Assembly: GCF_004167665.1 (NCBI RefSeq) | Contig: NZ_SEWE01000021.1 | Span: 1-64,000 of the forward strand | DNA: 64,000 bases | Origin: Hymenobacter persicinus | GTDB taxonomy: Bacteria; Bacteroidota; Bacteroidia; Cytophagales; Hymenobacteraceae | Reading direction: 5' to 3' | Shown here: in pieces, positions 50,586 through 58,507 of the stretch | Numbering within the stretch: position 1 is the first letter of the stretch | Layout of the letters: each line of letters opens with the position of its first letter | The notes under the pieces: model-generated | Databases searched by the model: none | What the model was told of the DNA's origin: nothing | Seen by the model: the letters and a program-made list of their open reading frames with translations, nothing else | Position numbers and translations under genes: made by a program

Positions 50586-50981
50586 ATGTCCAGAATCGAT
50601 TCTTCCGCCTTGGCTCTGCTTGACCTGCGCTGCCCGCGCTGCCACGAGGGCAAGATTTTCAGCACCTCGGCCTTGAGCACCCGCTTTTCGGCCATGCCGG
50701 CGCATTGCGCGGTTTGCGGGCAGGCCTTGGAGCCGGAGCCCGGCTTCTACTGGGGCGCCATGTACGTGAGCTACGGCTTCACGGTGGCCATTTTCGTCGT
50801 GGTGGGCGTGCTGCTTTACTACCTGGCCGGCGACCCGCCGGTGTGGGTCTACGTGCTGGGCGTCACGGTAGCGGTGCTGCTAACCACCCCGCTGGTTATC
50901 CGCTACTCCCGGGCCCTGATGCTGTACCTGTTTGGCGGCATCAGCTACAATCCCAACGCCGCCTCCCAGTCCCAGCGCTAA
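50586..50981 (+). CDS. DUF983 membrane protein with zinc-ribbon N-terminus
   Basis: 131 residues. The N-terminus has two CxxC pairs (LRCPRCHEGKIF and AHCAVCGQALE) that form a zinc ribbon. Two membrane segments follow (VAIFVVVGVLLYYLAG and VYVLGVTVAVLLTTPLVI). The motif GFYWGAMYVSYGF is a DUF983 hallmark. The family is inner-membrane and of unknown function; some relatives sit near respiratory genes. The 169-base spacer upstream contains a loose GCCCGCA/TGCGGGC hairpin and nothing else I can name. Confidence 0.9.
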   Translation: MSRIDSSALALLDLRCPRCHEGKIFSTSALSTRFSAMPAHCAVCGQALEPEPGFYWGAMYVSYGFTVAIFVVVGVLLYYLAGDPPVWVYVLGVTVAVLLTTPLVIRYSRALMLYLFGGISYNPNAASQSQR

Positions 50982-51012
50982 AGCCCGTTTGGCGGCCAGC
51001 CACCGGCTCAAT

Positions 51013-51074
51013 CCCCGCAAAAAGCCCTCCGCGGCCGTCCGCTCCGCGGGGGCTGCGGAGGGCTTTTTGCGGGG
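51013..51074. terminator. Long perfect hairpin terminator (20-bp stem)
   Basis: Bases 51013-51032 are the exact reverse complement of 51055-51074, with AAAAA and TTTTT inside the arms and a GC-rich 22-base loop. It can end transcription from DUF983; it also precedes the GH13 gene on the same strand. Confidence 0.8.
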
Positions 51075-51116
51075 CGGCCGGCTGTCTTTCCCGGCGAAAA
51101 AGCCGTTAGTTAGGGC

Positions 51117-52541
51117 ATGCTCCACCGACTCCTGCCCCTGCTTCTGGGCGCCAGCTTCCTTGCCGGCTGCTCCCACGAGCAACCCACCCAGCAATGCCCA
51201 CCCACCCCGGCGGCCTACTCCATCCGGCACCCGGACTGGGCCCGCAACGCGAGTATCTACGAGGTCAATATCCGCCAGTACACGCCCGAAGGCACTATCA
51301 AGGCCTTTGCGCAGCACCTGCCGCGTTTGCAGCGCATGGGCGTGGGCATCCTCTGGATTATGCCGATTCAGCCCATCGGCGAACTCAAGCGTAAGGGCCA
51401 GCTCGGCAGCGCCTACTCCATCCGTGACTACCAGGCCGTAAACCCCGACCTGGGCACCCTGGACGACGTGCGCCACCTGATTGCCCAGGCCCACCAGCTC
51501 GGCATGCACGTCATTCTGGACTGGGTCGGCAACCACACCAGCTGGGACAGTGAGCTGGCCAAAACCCACCCCGACTGGTTTACCAAAACGCCCCAGGGCC
51601 AGTTTCGCCCGCCCGTGGCCGACTGGCAGGACGTTATCGACCTCGACTACACCCGGCCCGCGCTGCGCCGCTACATGCGCGAGTCGATGGCGTACTGGGT
51701 GCGCGACGTGGGCTTCGACGGCTTCCGCTGCGACGTGGCTGGGCTGGTGCCCACCGACTTCTGGGAAGATGCCCGCCACGACCTGGAGCAGATCAAGCCC
51801 GTGTTTATGCTGGCCGAGTGGGACGAGCTGTTTCCGCCCACGTTTCTGCCGCCCGGCGAATTTGACCCCAACACCCACCTGCTTGAAAAGGCCTTCGACA
51901 TGACCTACGCCCTGCGTCTGCACGACGTGCTCGACAGCATCGGCCGGCACCAGCTGCCCACGGCGGCCCTGGGCAAGTACCTGGCCCTGGAGCGCCGCAC
52001 CTACCCGCCGAGCGTGTACCTGATGACCTTTACCAGCAGCCACGACATCAACGCCTGGGACGGCAGCGAGTATGAGCGGCTGGGGCCCAACGTGCTGCCC
52101 ATGGCCGTGCTGGCCGCCACCCTGCCGGGCATGCCCATGGTGTATAGCGGGCAGGAAGCCGCCCTGAAAAAGCGCCTTTCCTTTTTCGACAAAGATTCCA
52201 TTGCCTGGCAGGGCTACCCGCTGGCGGGCTTTTACACCAAGCTGCTCACGCTCAAAAAGCAGCATCCGGCCCTGCTCAACGGCGACCCGTGCAGCCGGCT
52301 GCTGGTGCTGCCCACCCCCGACTCGCCCGACGTAGTTGCCTTCGCGCGACAGAAAGCCGAGGCCGGCATCGTGGTGGCAGTGAACGTGGCGGCGCAGGCG
52401 CGGCAGCTGGCCCTGGCCGAGGTGCCCGCGGGCTCTTACCGCGAAATCTTCACCGGGCAGCCCCGGCGCCTGGAGGCCGGCACCGTCGTTTCGCTGCCCC
52501 CGCACGGCTACGCGGTGTATGAGCGGATTCCGGAAAAGTAG
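51117..52541 (+). CDS. Alpha-amylase family (GH13) lipoprotein
   Basis: 474 residues. A lipoprotein signal with lipobox LAGC (LLLGASFLAGCSHEQ) points to membrane anchoring. The GH13 core has IYEVNIRQYTPEGT, ILDWVGNHTSWDS, the nucleophile Asp in GFRCDVAG (about residue 205), the acid Glu in MLAEWDE (about 233) and the His-Asp pair in TSSHDINAWDG (about 308). It should hydrolyse alpha-1,4-glucans or maltodextrins at the cell surface or periplasm. It has no SusCD partner in the immediate vicinity. Confidence 0.94.
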   Translation: MLHRLLPLLLGASFLAGCSHEQPTQQCPPTPAAYSIRHPDWARNASIYEVNIRQYTPEGTIKAFAQHLPRLQRMGVGILWIMPIQPIGELKRKGQLGSAYSIRDYQAVNPDLGTLDDVRHLIAQAHQLGMHVILDWVGNHTSWDSELAKTHPDWFTKTPQGQFRPPVADWQDVIDLDYTRPALRRYMRESMAYWVRDVGFDGFRCDVAGLVPTDFWEDARHDLEQIKPVFMLAEWDELFPPTFLPPGEFDPNTHLLEKAFDMTYALRLHDVLDSIGRHQLPTAALGKYLALERRTYPPSVYLMTFTSSHDINAWDGSEYERLGPNVLPMAVLAATLPGMPMVYSGQEAALKKRLSFFDKDSIAWQGYPLAGFYTKLLTLKKQHPALLNGDPCSRLLVLPTPDSPDVVAFARQKAEAGIVVAVNVAAQARQLALAEVPAGSYREIFTGQPRRLEAGTVVSLPPHGYAVYERIPEK

Positions 52542-52704
52542 GACAATGCCCAGACCAATAGCCGCAGGCGGACCGTGGCGGCCGATGAAATTGCAAACAA
52601 AATCCCGCTGTCGGCAACATTCCCGGTAAAGCTCCGTTAGAGGCTTCTACAATAAAGCTCCTGCATTGCAGCGGGCGTAGTTTCCACTGAAAACTCTTGC
52701 TCCC

Positions 52705-52992
52705 ATGAAAAAGCTTCTTGTTGCTGCCGCCTTGCTCGTCACGGGTGCCTACTCGGCCAGTGCTCAGACCAGCACCACAACGACCAAGCAAACGACTACC
52801 ACGCCCGCTCCGACGACGGCGCCGGTTATCGTGGAGACGCCTGCTCCTGCTTCGACGACAACCGTAGAATCGACCACGACGACCGTGAACCCGGCCACGA
52901 CGGTCACCCAGACCGCTCCGGTGCAAACTGTACCCGCCGACGCGAAAGTGAAAGACAAGCGTAAAAAAGCTAAAATCAAGCCCCGCGACTAG
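52705..52992 (+). CDS. Small secreted Thr-rich protein (95 aa)
   Basis: No family recognised. A signal peptide (KKLLVAAALLVTGAYSASAQ) is followed by a low-complexity region of about 55 residues, mostly Thr, Pro, Ala and Val (KQTTTTPAPTTAPVIVETP), and a strongly basic C-terminus (KVKDKRKKAKIKPRD). It is predicted to be disordered and extracytoplasmic. The Thr/Pro-rich stretch could be glycosylated or act as a spacer; the basic tail could bind polyanions such as cell-wall polymers or DNA. Both are inferences from composition. Confidence 0.75.
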   Translation: MKKLLVAAALLVTGAYSASAQTSTTTTKQTTTTPAPTTAPVIVETPAPASTTTVESTTTTVNPATTVTQTAPVQTVPADAKVKDKRKKAKIKPRD

Positions 52993-53015
52993 TTTTCGCA
53001 AGGCTTTGCTTTCCC

Positions 53016-53058
53016 AAACGCCCGGCTGCCATTCCCGCAGCCGGGCGTTTTTTTTATG
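53016..53058. terminator. Terminator between convergent genes
   Basis: A 14-bp perfect stem (53016-53029 with 53037-53050), loop CATTCCC, followed by a T-run. Confidence 0.88.
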
Positions 53059-53065
53059 CCCTCTC

Positions 53066-53626
53066 CTACCGCCGCGGCGCGGCCAGCAGGTCGAACGTGA
53101 GCTGGAAGTCGTTGCGGATGGCGTAGCTGCCCAGGTTCTGAAAAAAGCTGCTCGAGTTGTAGTTGACCCCAAACTGAGTCCGGTCGACGCTGGCCGTGCC
53201 GCGCACCTGCAGCTGCCCGTCGGGGCGACGGGTGAGGGTGGCCGCAAACCGGACGGGCCGGGTGATGCCCTTCAGCGTGAGCTGCCCGACGGCCTGCCCC
53301 TGCCGCAGTTCGCGCAGCTCAAAAACGGCCGTCGGAAACCGGTCCACGGCAAAGAAATCCTCGCCCCGCAGGTGCTCCTGCAATTTGTTATCGGCGTGGG
53401 TGATGGTGGTCATGTCGAACTCGAAGCGGCCGTTGCGCAGCCGGGTACCCTCGTAGTCGAAGCGGCCCTGGCGCAGCCGCAGCGTACCCGAGGGCGCCCA
53501 GGGGCCGGTTTCGGCGTGGCCAATCCAGGTGAGCTGGCTGGCAGCGGTATCAGCCTGGTACGGTAGTGGAGCCGGCTGGAAGGCCAGCAGGCAGCAGCTC
53601 AGCCAAGTAAGCAAGATAGTTTTCAT
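53066..53626 (-). CDS. YceI family protein
   Basis: 186 residues. A signal peptide (ILLTWLSCCLLAFQPAP) precedes a YceI lipocalin-like barrel with LTWIGHAETG, GRFEFDMTTI, HLRGEDFFAVDRFPTAVF, LTLKGITRPV and SVDRTQFGVNYNS. The family binds isoprenoid or lipid-like molecules in a hydrophobic pocket. The gene starts 27 bases after the upstream secreted protein, so they form one transcript. Confidence 0.92.
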   Translation of the reverse strand: MKTILLTWLSCCLLAFQPAPLPYQADTAASQLTWIGHAETGPWAPSGTLRLRQGRFDYEGTRLRNGRFEFDMTTITHADNKLQEHLRGEDFFAVDRFPTAVFELRELRQGQAVGQLTLKGITRPVRFAATLTRRPDGQLQVRGTASVDRTQFGVNYNSSSFFQNLGSYAIRNDFQLTFDLLAAPRR

Positions 53627-53653
53627 GGGTGCAGGTCGTTGCGGGTGGCGCGT

Positions 53654-54190
53654 TTACTTTCCGGCTGGCTGCACGGTAGCCTCGGTTTCGATGAGCCCAA
53701 ACCCTTTGTAGAGCTTGCCGGCCGAGTCTTTGGCCAGAATGTACCAGAGCGCGTCGCCCCCGTACAGGCTTTTGGCGCCGTCGCCGTAGCGGTAATTTTT
53801 GGCAAACGTGTAAGTCACGCCGCGGCGCAGCCGGCCCTGGGGGCACTCGAACAGCTCGGCAAACTCCGCCGGCGTCTCCACCATATTGGCCTGCCAGCCC
53901 GCGGCGCTGTACCAGATAAAGCTGCCGCACTCCACCACCTGCAGGGCCTCGCCTACTTCGTTGCGCACCATGGTGCGGTGCTTCCAAACGTATTTGCCGG
54001 GCTGGGCCGGATCAGCCTCGGGGTAGTTGGGGTTAGGCGAATGCCAGAGCGTGAGGCCCACGGGCACCCGCCGGAGCTTGTCGGGCAGGGCCCGGGTGTG
54101 GTCGGTCCAGGCCGCCGGGGCAGCATGCTGGGCCGGGGCGACGGAGGCGCCAAGCAGCAGCGGCACCAGCGGGAAAAGCAGATTTTTCAT
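53654..54190 (-). CDS. Secreted hypothetical protein (178 aa)
   Basis: Family not recognised with confidence. It has a signal peptide (LLFPLVPLLLGASVAPAQ). The mature part is rich in aromatic residues (KYVWKHRTMVRNEVG, GSFIWYSAAGWQANM, YTFAKNYRYGDGAKS) and has two Cys (in VVECGSF and LFECPQG) that may form a disulfide. The length and layout suit a single extracytoplasmic beta domain. It sits between a YceI gene and a membrane-anchored AraC regulator, all on one strand. Confidence 0.85.
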   Translation of the reverse strand: MKNLLFPLVPLLLGASVAPAQHAAPAAWTDHTRALPDKLRRVPVGLTLWHSPNPNYPEADPAQPGKYVWKHRTMVRNEVGEALQVVECGSFIWYSAAGWQANMVETPAEFAELFECPQGRLRRGVTYTFAKNYRYGDGAKSLYGGDALWYILAKDSAGKLYKGFGLIETEATVQPAGK

Positions 54191-54316
54191 GGCCGTTTTC
54201 GGGGTAGAAGTACGGCTCAAAAGTGGCGGCCTCCTCGCCCGGAAGCGCCCCGAATCCGGATGCGGCACGTCCCGAATCATGATCTGGGCCGGATTCCACC
54301 CTACCCCACTGTCTGC

Positions 54317-55510
54317 TTAGTCGGACCGGTAGTCGCTGGGAGCGAGGCCGGTAAACTGCTTGAAGATGCGGTTGAAGGTGGTTTTGGAATTGAAGCCGCA
54401 CTCGAAGGCGATGCCCAGCAGGGTGAGGCGAGCCACGTCGGCGGGCCGCGCCAGGCGGCGCTTCACGGCTTCCACCCGGTAGCCGTTTACCAGGTCGTTG
54501 AACGACTTGCCGAACCCAGCATTGACGGTAAATGAAATCAGCCGCGGGGCTAAGCCGGTGTGCGCCGACAGCTCGGCCAGGGTCAGGGTTGGGTTCAGGT
54601 ACAGCTGCTCGTCTTCCAGCGCCCGGCGAATGCGCTCCACCACAGCCGGTGCCACCACGGCCGGTCCGGGCACTTCGGCAGCCGGCGCCTGCTCGGCCGG
54701 AGCTGCTTCGGCCACGGTGAGTGGCAGCGGGTTGCTGACCGTAGCCGGCATTGGGGAAGTCCCCGCAGGCCGGGGCTCTTCCGGGACGAAGTTTACGGCC
54801 TGCATATCAGCCTGGCGCAGGCCCACCACGCCGATGAGCAGCACCACGCCGCCCAGCAGCCAGGTGGAGTAGTCGTAGGTGTAGTAGATGTCGAAAAACT
54901 CGCGCAGCACCACTTCCACCAGCCATTGCCCGCTCACCAGGGCCAGCACCAGCAGCAGGGCCCGCAGCCAGTAAAGCCGCAGCTGGGAAGTTTCGGAGAA
55001 GTTGTCGGGCAGCCAGCGCTGGTAGGCCCGCAGCCGCCGCAGACTCAGCCCCAGGTAAATCAGCAGGGAAAGCCAAGTGCCAATAAACTCCAGCCGGTAG
55101 GTGTAGGGCCGGTGTACGTGCAGCCAAAACCAGAGCCGAAACGCGTAGGGCTGAAAGCACAGCCACCAGTAGAGCCCCGCCTGCAGCAGCACGGGCGCAA
55201 AGTGCCAAGCCTGGGCGGGCCGCAGCCGAAACTCGTGGTTGATCAGGCTCTGCACGTAGAAATACAGCAGCGGCCCGAAGGCGAAGGAGTAGTAGATAGG
55301 CAGAAAGTACCAGTCCGGGTTTTGCCCGTAGATATCGGAGACCCGGAAAAATCCGTCGAGCACCCACAGGGCAATGGCCAGCAGCAGCAGGGCCAGAAAG
55401 CGGTTGGGCACCCGGTTGTAGCGCGCGCCCCAGAGCAGGGCGGCGGCAAATACGGCCTGGGCCAGCACGGCAAACAGCACCACGACGTCGGGAGTAACGG
55501 CAACCTGCAT
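54317..55510 (-). CDS. AraC-family regulator with N-terminal membrane domain
   Basis: 397 residues from the ATG at 55510. Seven or so membrane segments occupy residues 8-240 (VLFAVLAQAVFAAALLW, FLALLLLAIALWVLDGFF and so on). A Pro/Ala-rich linker leads to a C-terminal AraC DNA-binding domain with LTLAELSAHTGLAPRLIS and LLGIAFECGFNSKTTFNRIF, ending FKQFTGLAPSDYR. This layout is common in Bacteroidota: a membrane sensor that binds DNA while anchored. The adjacent secreted protein and YceI genes, 126 bases downstream, are its likely targets or partners (inference). Confidence 0.93.
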   Translation of the reverse strand: MQVAVTPDVVVLFAVLAQAVFAAALLWGARYNRVPNRFLALLLLAIALWVLDGFFRVSDIYGQNPDWYFLPIYYSFAFGPLLYFYVQSLINHEFRLRPAQAWHFAPVLLQAGLYWWLCFQPYAFRLWFWLHVHRPYTYRLEFIGTWLSLLIYLGLSLRRLRAYQRWLPDNFSETSQLRLYWLRALLLVLALVSGQWLVEVVLREFFDIYYTYDYSTWLLGGVVLLIGVVGLRQADMQAVNFVPEEPRPAGTSPMPATVSNPLPLTVAEAAPAEQAPAAEVPGPAVVAPAVVERIRRALEDEQLYLNPTLTLAELSAHTGLAPRLISFTVNAGFGKSFNDLVNGYRVEAVKRRLARPADVARLTLLGIAFECGFNSKTTFNRIFKQFTGLAPSDYRSD

Positions 55511-55692
55511 ACGGCAAAGAACTGCTTTTTCCGCCTTCCGGTCCACCCTACTCGCCGGGCGCGGCCCGGTTCAGCGTTCCGGACTTCCGCCCCCAAAAAA
55601 TAAACGCGGCCCGGGCGTTTCCGCCGATACCAGCGGCGGGCTTTTCCGTATCTTTTCTACCAAAATCCGGCCGCCTCCTTATTCGCGTTATC

Positions 55693-56169
55693 ATGCTAAA
55701 ACTGCTACTATCTGCCGCCCTGCTACTGCCCCTGACCGGGCACGCCCAGCAGCGCCTGGCCGCCGCCGCTGCCCGGGTTTCTTCCACCACGACTACCACT
55801 ACCACCAGCTCCGATGCCCAGGGCGCCACGCTGAGCATTTCCGGACCCTGCGCAGTGCTGTACGCCCCTAACGCGGCCAAAATCCGCTACCTGCGCCAGC
55901 AGTACGGCGACAGTAACTTCAGCGCCAGCGCCGACGACAACCAGACCTACGTGGCCAAGTCGCGGGCCTACCTGCAGTCGAAGGGCATCCGGGTTATTGA
56001 AACCACGGCCACCCAGTTGCGCTTTGCTACCACCGGCAGCCCCACGCTGCTGGATTTGAGCAGTCCGGCGTATTCGTGGGGCCTGCTGCTGTTCAACGGC
56101 CAGTCGGCGCCCCAGGAAGCCAACCTGGCCGACCCCGCCAACGACGTGCAGGCAATTCTGAAGAAATAA
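55693..56169 (+). CDS. Secreted hypothetical protein (158 aa)
   Basis: No family recognised. A signal peptide (LLLSAALLLPLTGHAQ) is followed by a Ser/Thr run (VSSTTTTTTTSSDAQ) and a compact domain of about 110 residues (CAVLYAPNAAKIRYLRQQYG, KGIRVIETTATQLRF, SPAYSWGLLLFNG). There is a single Cys in the mature part. A TATCTTTT box (55649-55656), one base off the -7 consensus, lies 36 bases upstream of the start. Confidence 0.8.
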   Translation: MLKLLLSAALLLPLTGHAQQRLAAAAARVSSTTTTTTTSSDAQGATLSISGPCAVLYAPNAAKIRYLRQQYGDSNFSASADDNQTYVAKSRAYLQSKGIRVIETTATQLRFATTGSPTLLDLSSPAYSWGLLLFNGQSAPQEANLADPANDVQAILKK

Positions 56170-56199
56170 GCTGCGGCCGCACCAGCGCCGCGTTTAGAT

Positions 56200-56240
56200 A
56201 AACTGCGCCGCCCGGGCAATCCGGAGCGGCGCAGTTTTGC
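56200..56240 (+). terminator. Intrinsic terminator
   Basis: AAACTGCGCCGC (56200-56211) pairs perfectly with GCGGCGCAGTTT (56226-56237), with a 14-base loop and a short T-run. Confidence 0.75.
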
Positions 56241-56276
56241 GTTCGTAGCGGCTCAGTGGCTACTTACTCCCCGACG

Positions 56277-57167
56277 GTGAAAATACTTCTGGCGCTCCTG
56301 CTTTCGGTGTTGCTTCCCACGTGCCAGCGGCCAGTTCACTCCCGGGGTGCCACCCCGCCAGCTCCGGCGGGCGCCGTCCGCCGCCTGGCCTACGGGCCCG
56401 AGTCGCTGCGGCAGTTTGGGGAGCTGCGCCTGCCGCCGGGGGCGGGGCCGTTTCCGGTAGTCGTGGCGCTGCACGGGGGCTGCTGGCTGGCCACGTACGA
56501 TTTGCAGACCATGACGCCCGTCTGCGAAGCTCTCACCCGGGCCGGCTACGCCACCTGGAATTTGGAGTACCGCCGCCTCGGCCAGCGCGGGGGTGGCTGG
56601 CCCGGCACGTTTCAGGACGTGGCCCGGGGCTTCGACTTCCTGCCCGAACTGGCCCGGCGCTACCCGATTTTGCCCCGCCGCGTCCTGGTGCTGGGCCACT
56701 CGGCCGGCGGGCAATTGGCGCTGTGGCTGGCCGCCCGCGCCGGTTTGCCGCCATCCAGCCCACTGTATACCCCGGCCCCATTAGTCCCGGCCGGCGTGGT
56801 GGCGCTGGCCGGCATCCCGGATTTGGCCGACTACGCCGTGGCGCCCGGGGGCTGCAACGAGGCCGTGGCCGAGCTGCTCGGCGGGCTGCCCGCGGCCGTA
56901 CCCGAGCGGTATGCCCAGGCGTCGCCGGCCCAGCGGCTGCCCTTGCGCGTGCCGTACTGTTTGGTGCAGGGCACTGCCGACCGTATTGTGCCCCCGGAGC
57001 AGGCGCAGGCTTTCGGGCGACTTGCCCGGCAGGCCGGCGACGCGGTTCGGGTGGTGGAAGTGCCGGGCGCCGACCATTTCGACCTGATTGCGCCCGGCTC
57101 CCCGGCGTGGCCGGCCGTGATGCAGGCCGTGGGCGCGCTGCTGCCGCTGCCCGGGCACCACCCCTGA
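56277..57167 (+). CDS. Alpha/beta hydrolase, lipoprotein
   Basis: 296 residues if translation starts at the GTG at 56277, which opens directly on a lipoprotein signal (KILLALLLSVLLPTC); an in-frame GTG at 56256 would add seven residues. The hydrolase core has the oxyanion HGGCW, the nucleophile in GHSAGGQLAL, an acid in GTADRIVPP and the His in GADHFDL. This arrangement matches esterases and dienelactone-like or acylpeptide-type hydrolases of the BD-FAE group. Substrate unknown. Confidence 0.88.
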   Translation: MKILLALLLSVLLPTCQRPVHSRGATPPAPAGAVRRLAYGPESLRQFGELRLPPGAGPFPVVVALHGGCWLATYDLQTMTPVCEALTRAGYATWNLEYRRLGQRGGGWPGTFQDVARGFDFLPELARRYPILPRRVLVLGHSAGGQLALWLAARAGLPPSSPLYTPAPLVPAGVVALAGIPDLADYAVAPGGCNEAVAELLGGLPAAVPERYAQASPAQRLPLRVPYCLVQGTADRIVPPEQAQAFGRLARQAGDAVRVVEVPGADHFDLIAPGSPAWPAVMQAVGALLPLPGHHP

Positions 57168-57232
57168 CCGGCCGCGGCAGCCAACGTCGAGCTGCGCCTT
57201 TGCGTTAGGGAATAGAAATCAACCTCGACGCT

Positions 57233-57946
57233 ATGCTTTTGGCCACCGATATCACGCCCCTCGACTGGCACCGCATGCTGTGGTCGGATGAGGCGCCCCC
57301 GCTGTTTTTGCTGGAAGTGGTGCTGCGCTGCCTGCTCACGTACCTGATGGTTATCGGGGTGCTGCGGCTGACGGGGCGGCGCGGGGTGCGGCAGCTGTCC
57401 ATCTTTGAGCTCAGCATCATTCTGGCCCTGGGCTCGGCGGCCGGCGACACGATGATGTACCACGACACGCCCCTGCTGCACGCCCTGCTGGTGTTTGCCG
57501 TGGTGTCGGGACTGTATTGGGCTTTCAACCGTGCCACCGAGAAGTTCCCCCGCTTTTCCGACTGGCTGGAGGGTGCCCCGGTGCTGCTGGTCGAAGACGG
57601 CCGTATTCAGATCGAGGAGTTTCGGCGGCAGAACCTGACCCAGAAAGAGCTGTTTGGCGAGCTGCGCCAGTTTCAGGTGGAGCACCTGGGGCAGGTACGT
57701 CGGGCCTACATCGAGGCCACCGGCAACGTCAGCGTGTATTTCTACGAGGACGACGAACAGCGGGCCGGGCTGCCCATTTGGCCCGAGCGGCTAAACCAAA
57801 TTCAGCAGCAGGTGACTGCCGCGGCGCCCTACGCCTGCGCCTGCTGCGGCTACGTGCGGGAGCTGCCCGCCGGCGGCGTGGCCCGGTGCCCGGTTTGCGC
57901 GGCCGACGAGTGGATTCTGGCCGAAAAAACGCGGCGCGTGGCCTAA
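57233..57946 (+). CDS. YetF-like DUF421 membrane protein with C-terminal zinc ribbon
   Basis: 237 residues. Three membrane segments lie in residues 20-110 (FLLEVVLRCLLTYLMVIGVL, SIFELSIILALGSAAGD, ALLVFAVVSGLYWAF). The DUF421 soluble domain follows (GAPVLLVEDGRIQIEEFRRQ ... TQKELFGELR). The last 45 residues add a rubredoxin-like zinc ribbon: CACCGYVREL and CPVC, followed by ADEW. YetF proteins are implicated in envelope homeostasis; the added metal site suggests redox or metal sensing (inference). Confidence 0.9.
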   Translation: MLLATDITPLDWHRMLWSDEAPPLFLLEVVLRCLLTYLMVIGVLRLTGRRGVRQLSIFELSIILALGSAAGDTMMYHDTPLLHALLVFAVVSGLYWAFNRATEKFPRFSDWLEGAPVLLVEDGRIQIEEFRRQNLTQKELFGELRQFQVEHLGQVRRAYIEATGNVSVYFYEDDEQRAGLPIWPERLNQIQQQVTAAAPYACACCGYVRELPAGGVARCPVCAADEWILAEKTRRVA

Positions 57947-57985
57947 CTCTGCTGCTGCGGCCCGTACTTCCGCTTTTCCTTCCCG

Positions 57986-57993
57986 TACCTTGA
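57986..57993 (+). promoter_or_regulatory. -7-like box (TACCTTGA) 4 bases before the start
   Basis: Resembles TAnnTTTG and ends four bases before the ATG at 57998. Confidence 0.35.
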
Positions 57994-57997
57994 CTCC

Positions 57998-58387
57998 ATG
58001 ATTTCGCTGCTCCGCCTTCACCACCTGGCCCTGATTGCCTCCGACTACGCCCGCTCGAAGCGGTTTTACACCGAAATTCTGGGGTTGAGCGTGGTGCGGG
58101 AAGCGTACCGGGCCGAACGGGATTCCTGGAAGCTGGACCTGGCGCTCAACGGGGAGTACCTCATCGAGCTGTTTTCCTTTCCCACTCCCCCGCCCCGCCT
58201 CACCCGGCCCGAAGCCACCGGCTTGCGCCACCTGGCCTTCGCCGTGGCCAGCCTGGAGGCCACCGTAGCCTGGCTCGACCAGCACGCCGTGGGTTCCGAA
58301 CCCATTCGCACCGACGAGTTTACGGGCCGCCGCTTCACCTTCATCCAGGACCCCGACGGGCTGCCGATTGAGTTTTACGAGGTCTGA
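57998..58387 (+). CDS. VOC family protein (glyoxalase I-like, YaeR group)
   Basis: 129 residues, one vicinal-oxygen-chelate module pair: LHHLALIASDYARSKRFYTE and TGLRHLAFAVASLEATVAWL, then IQDPDGLPIEFYEV. The metal ligands expected for the fold are the His in HHLAL, Glu in LIELF, His in RHLAF and Glu in IEFYE, all present. The YaeR/SMU1112c group is close to glyoxalase I in fold, but its reaction is not established. Confidence 0.92.
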   Translation: MISLLRLHHLALIASDYARSKRFYTEILGLSVVREAYRAERDSWKLDLALNGEYLIELFSFPTPPPRLTRPEATGLRHLAFAVASLEATVAWLDQHAVGSEPIRTDEFTGRRFTFIQDPDGLPIEFYEV

Positions 58388-58507
58388 GCTAGGCGAAAGT
58401 CGGCCCGGCTCTGGCGCGTGCTGCCGGAGGCCGGCCCGTAGCTCCCACTCACCCGTTCCCATTTTTTTAGCCCACGCCGTGGGTTTGTGCCCGATATTAC
58501 CGCCCTT

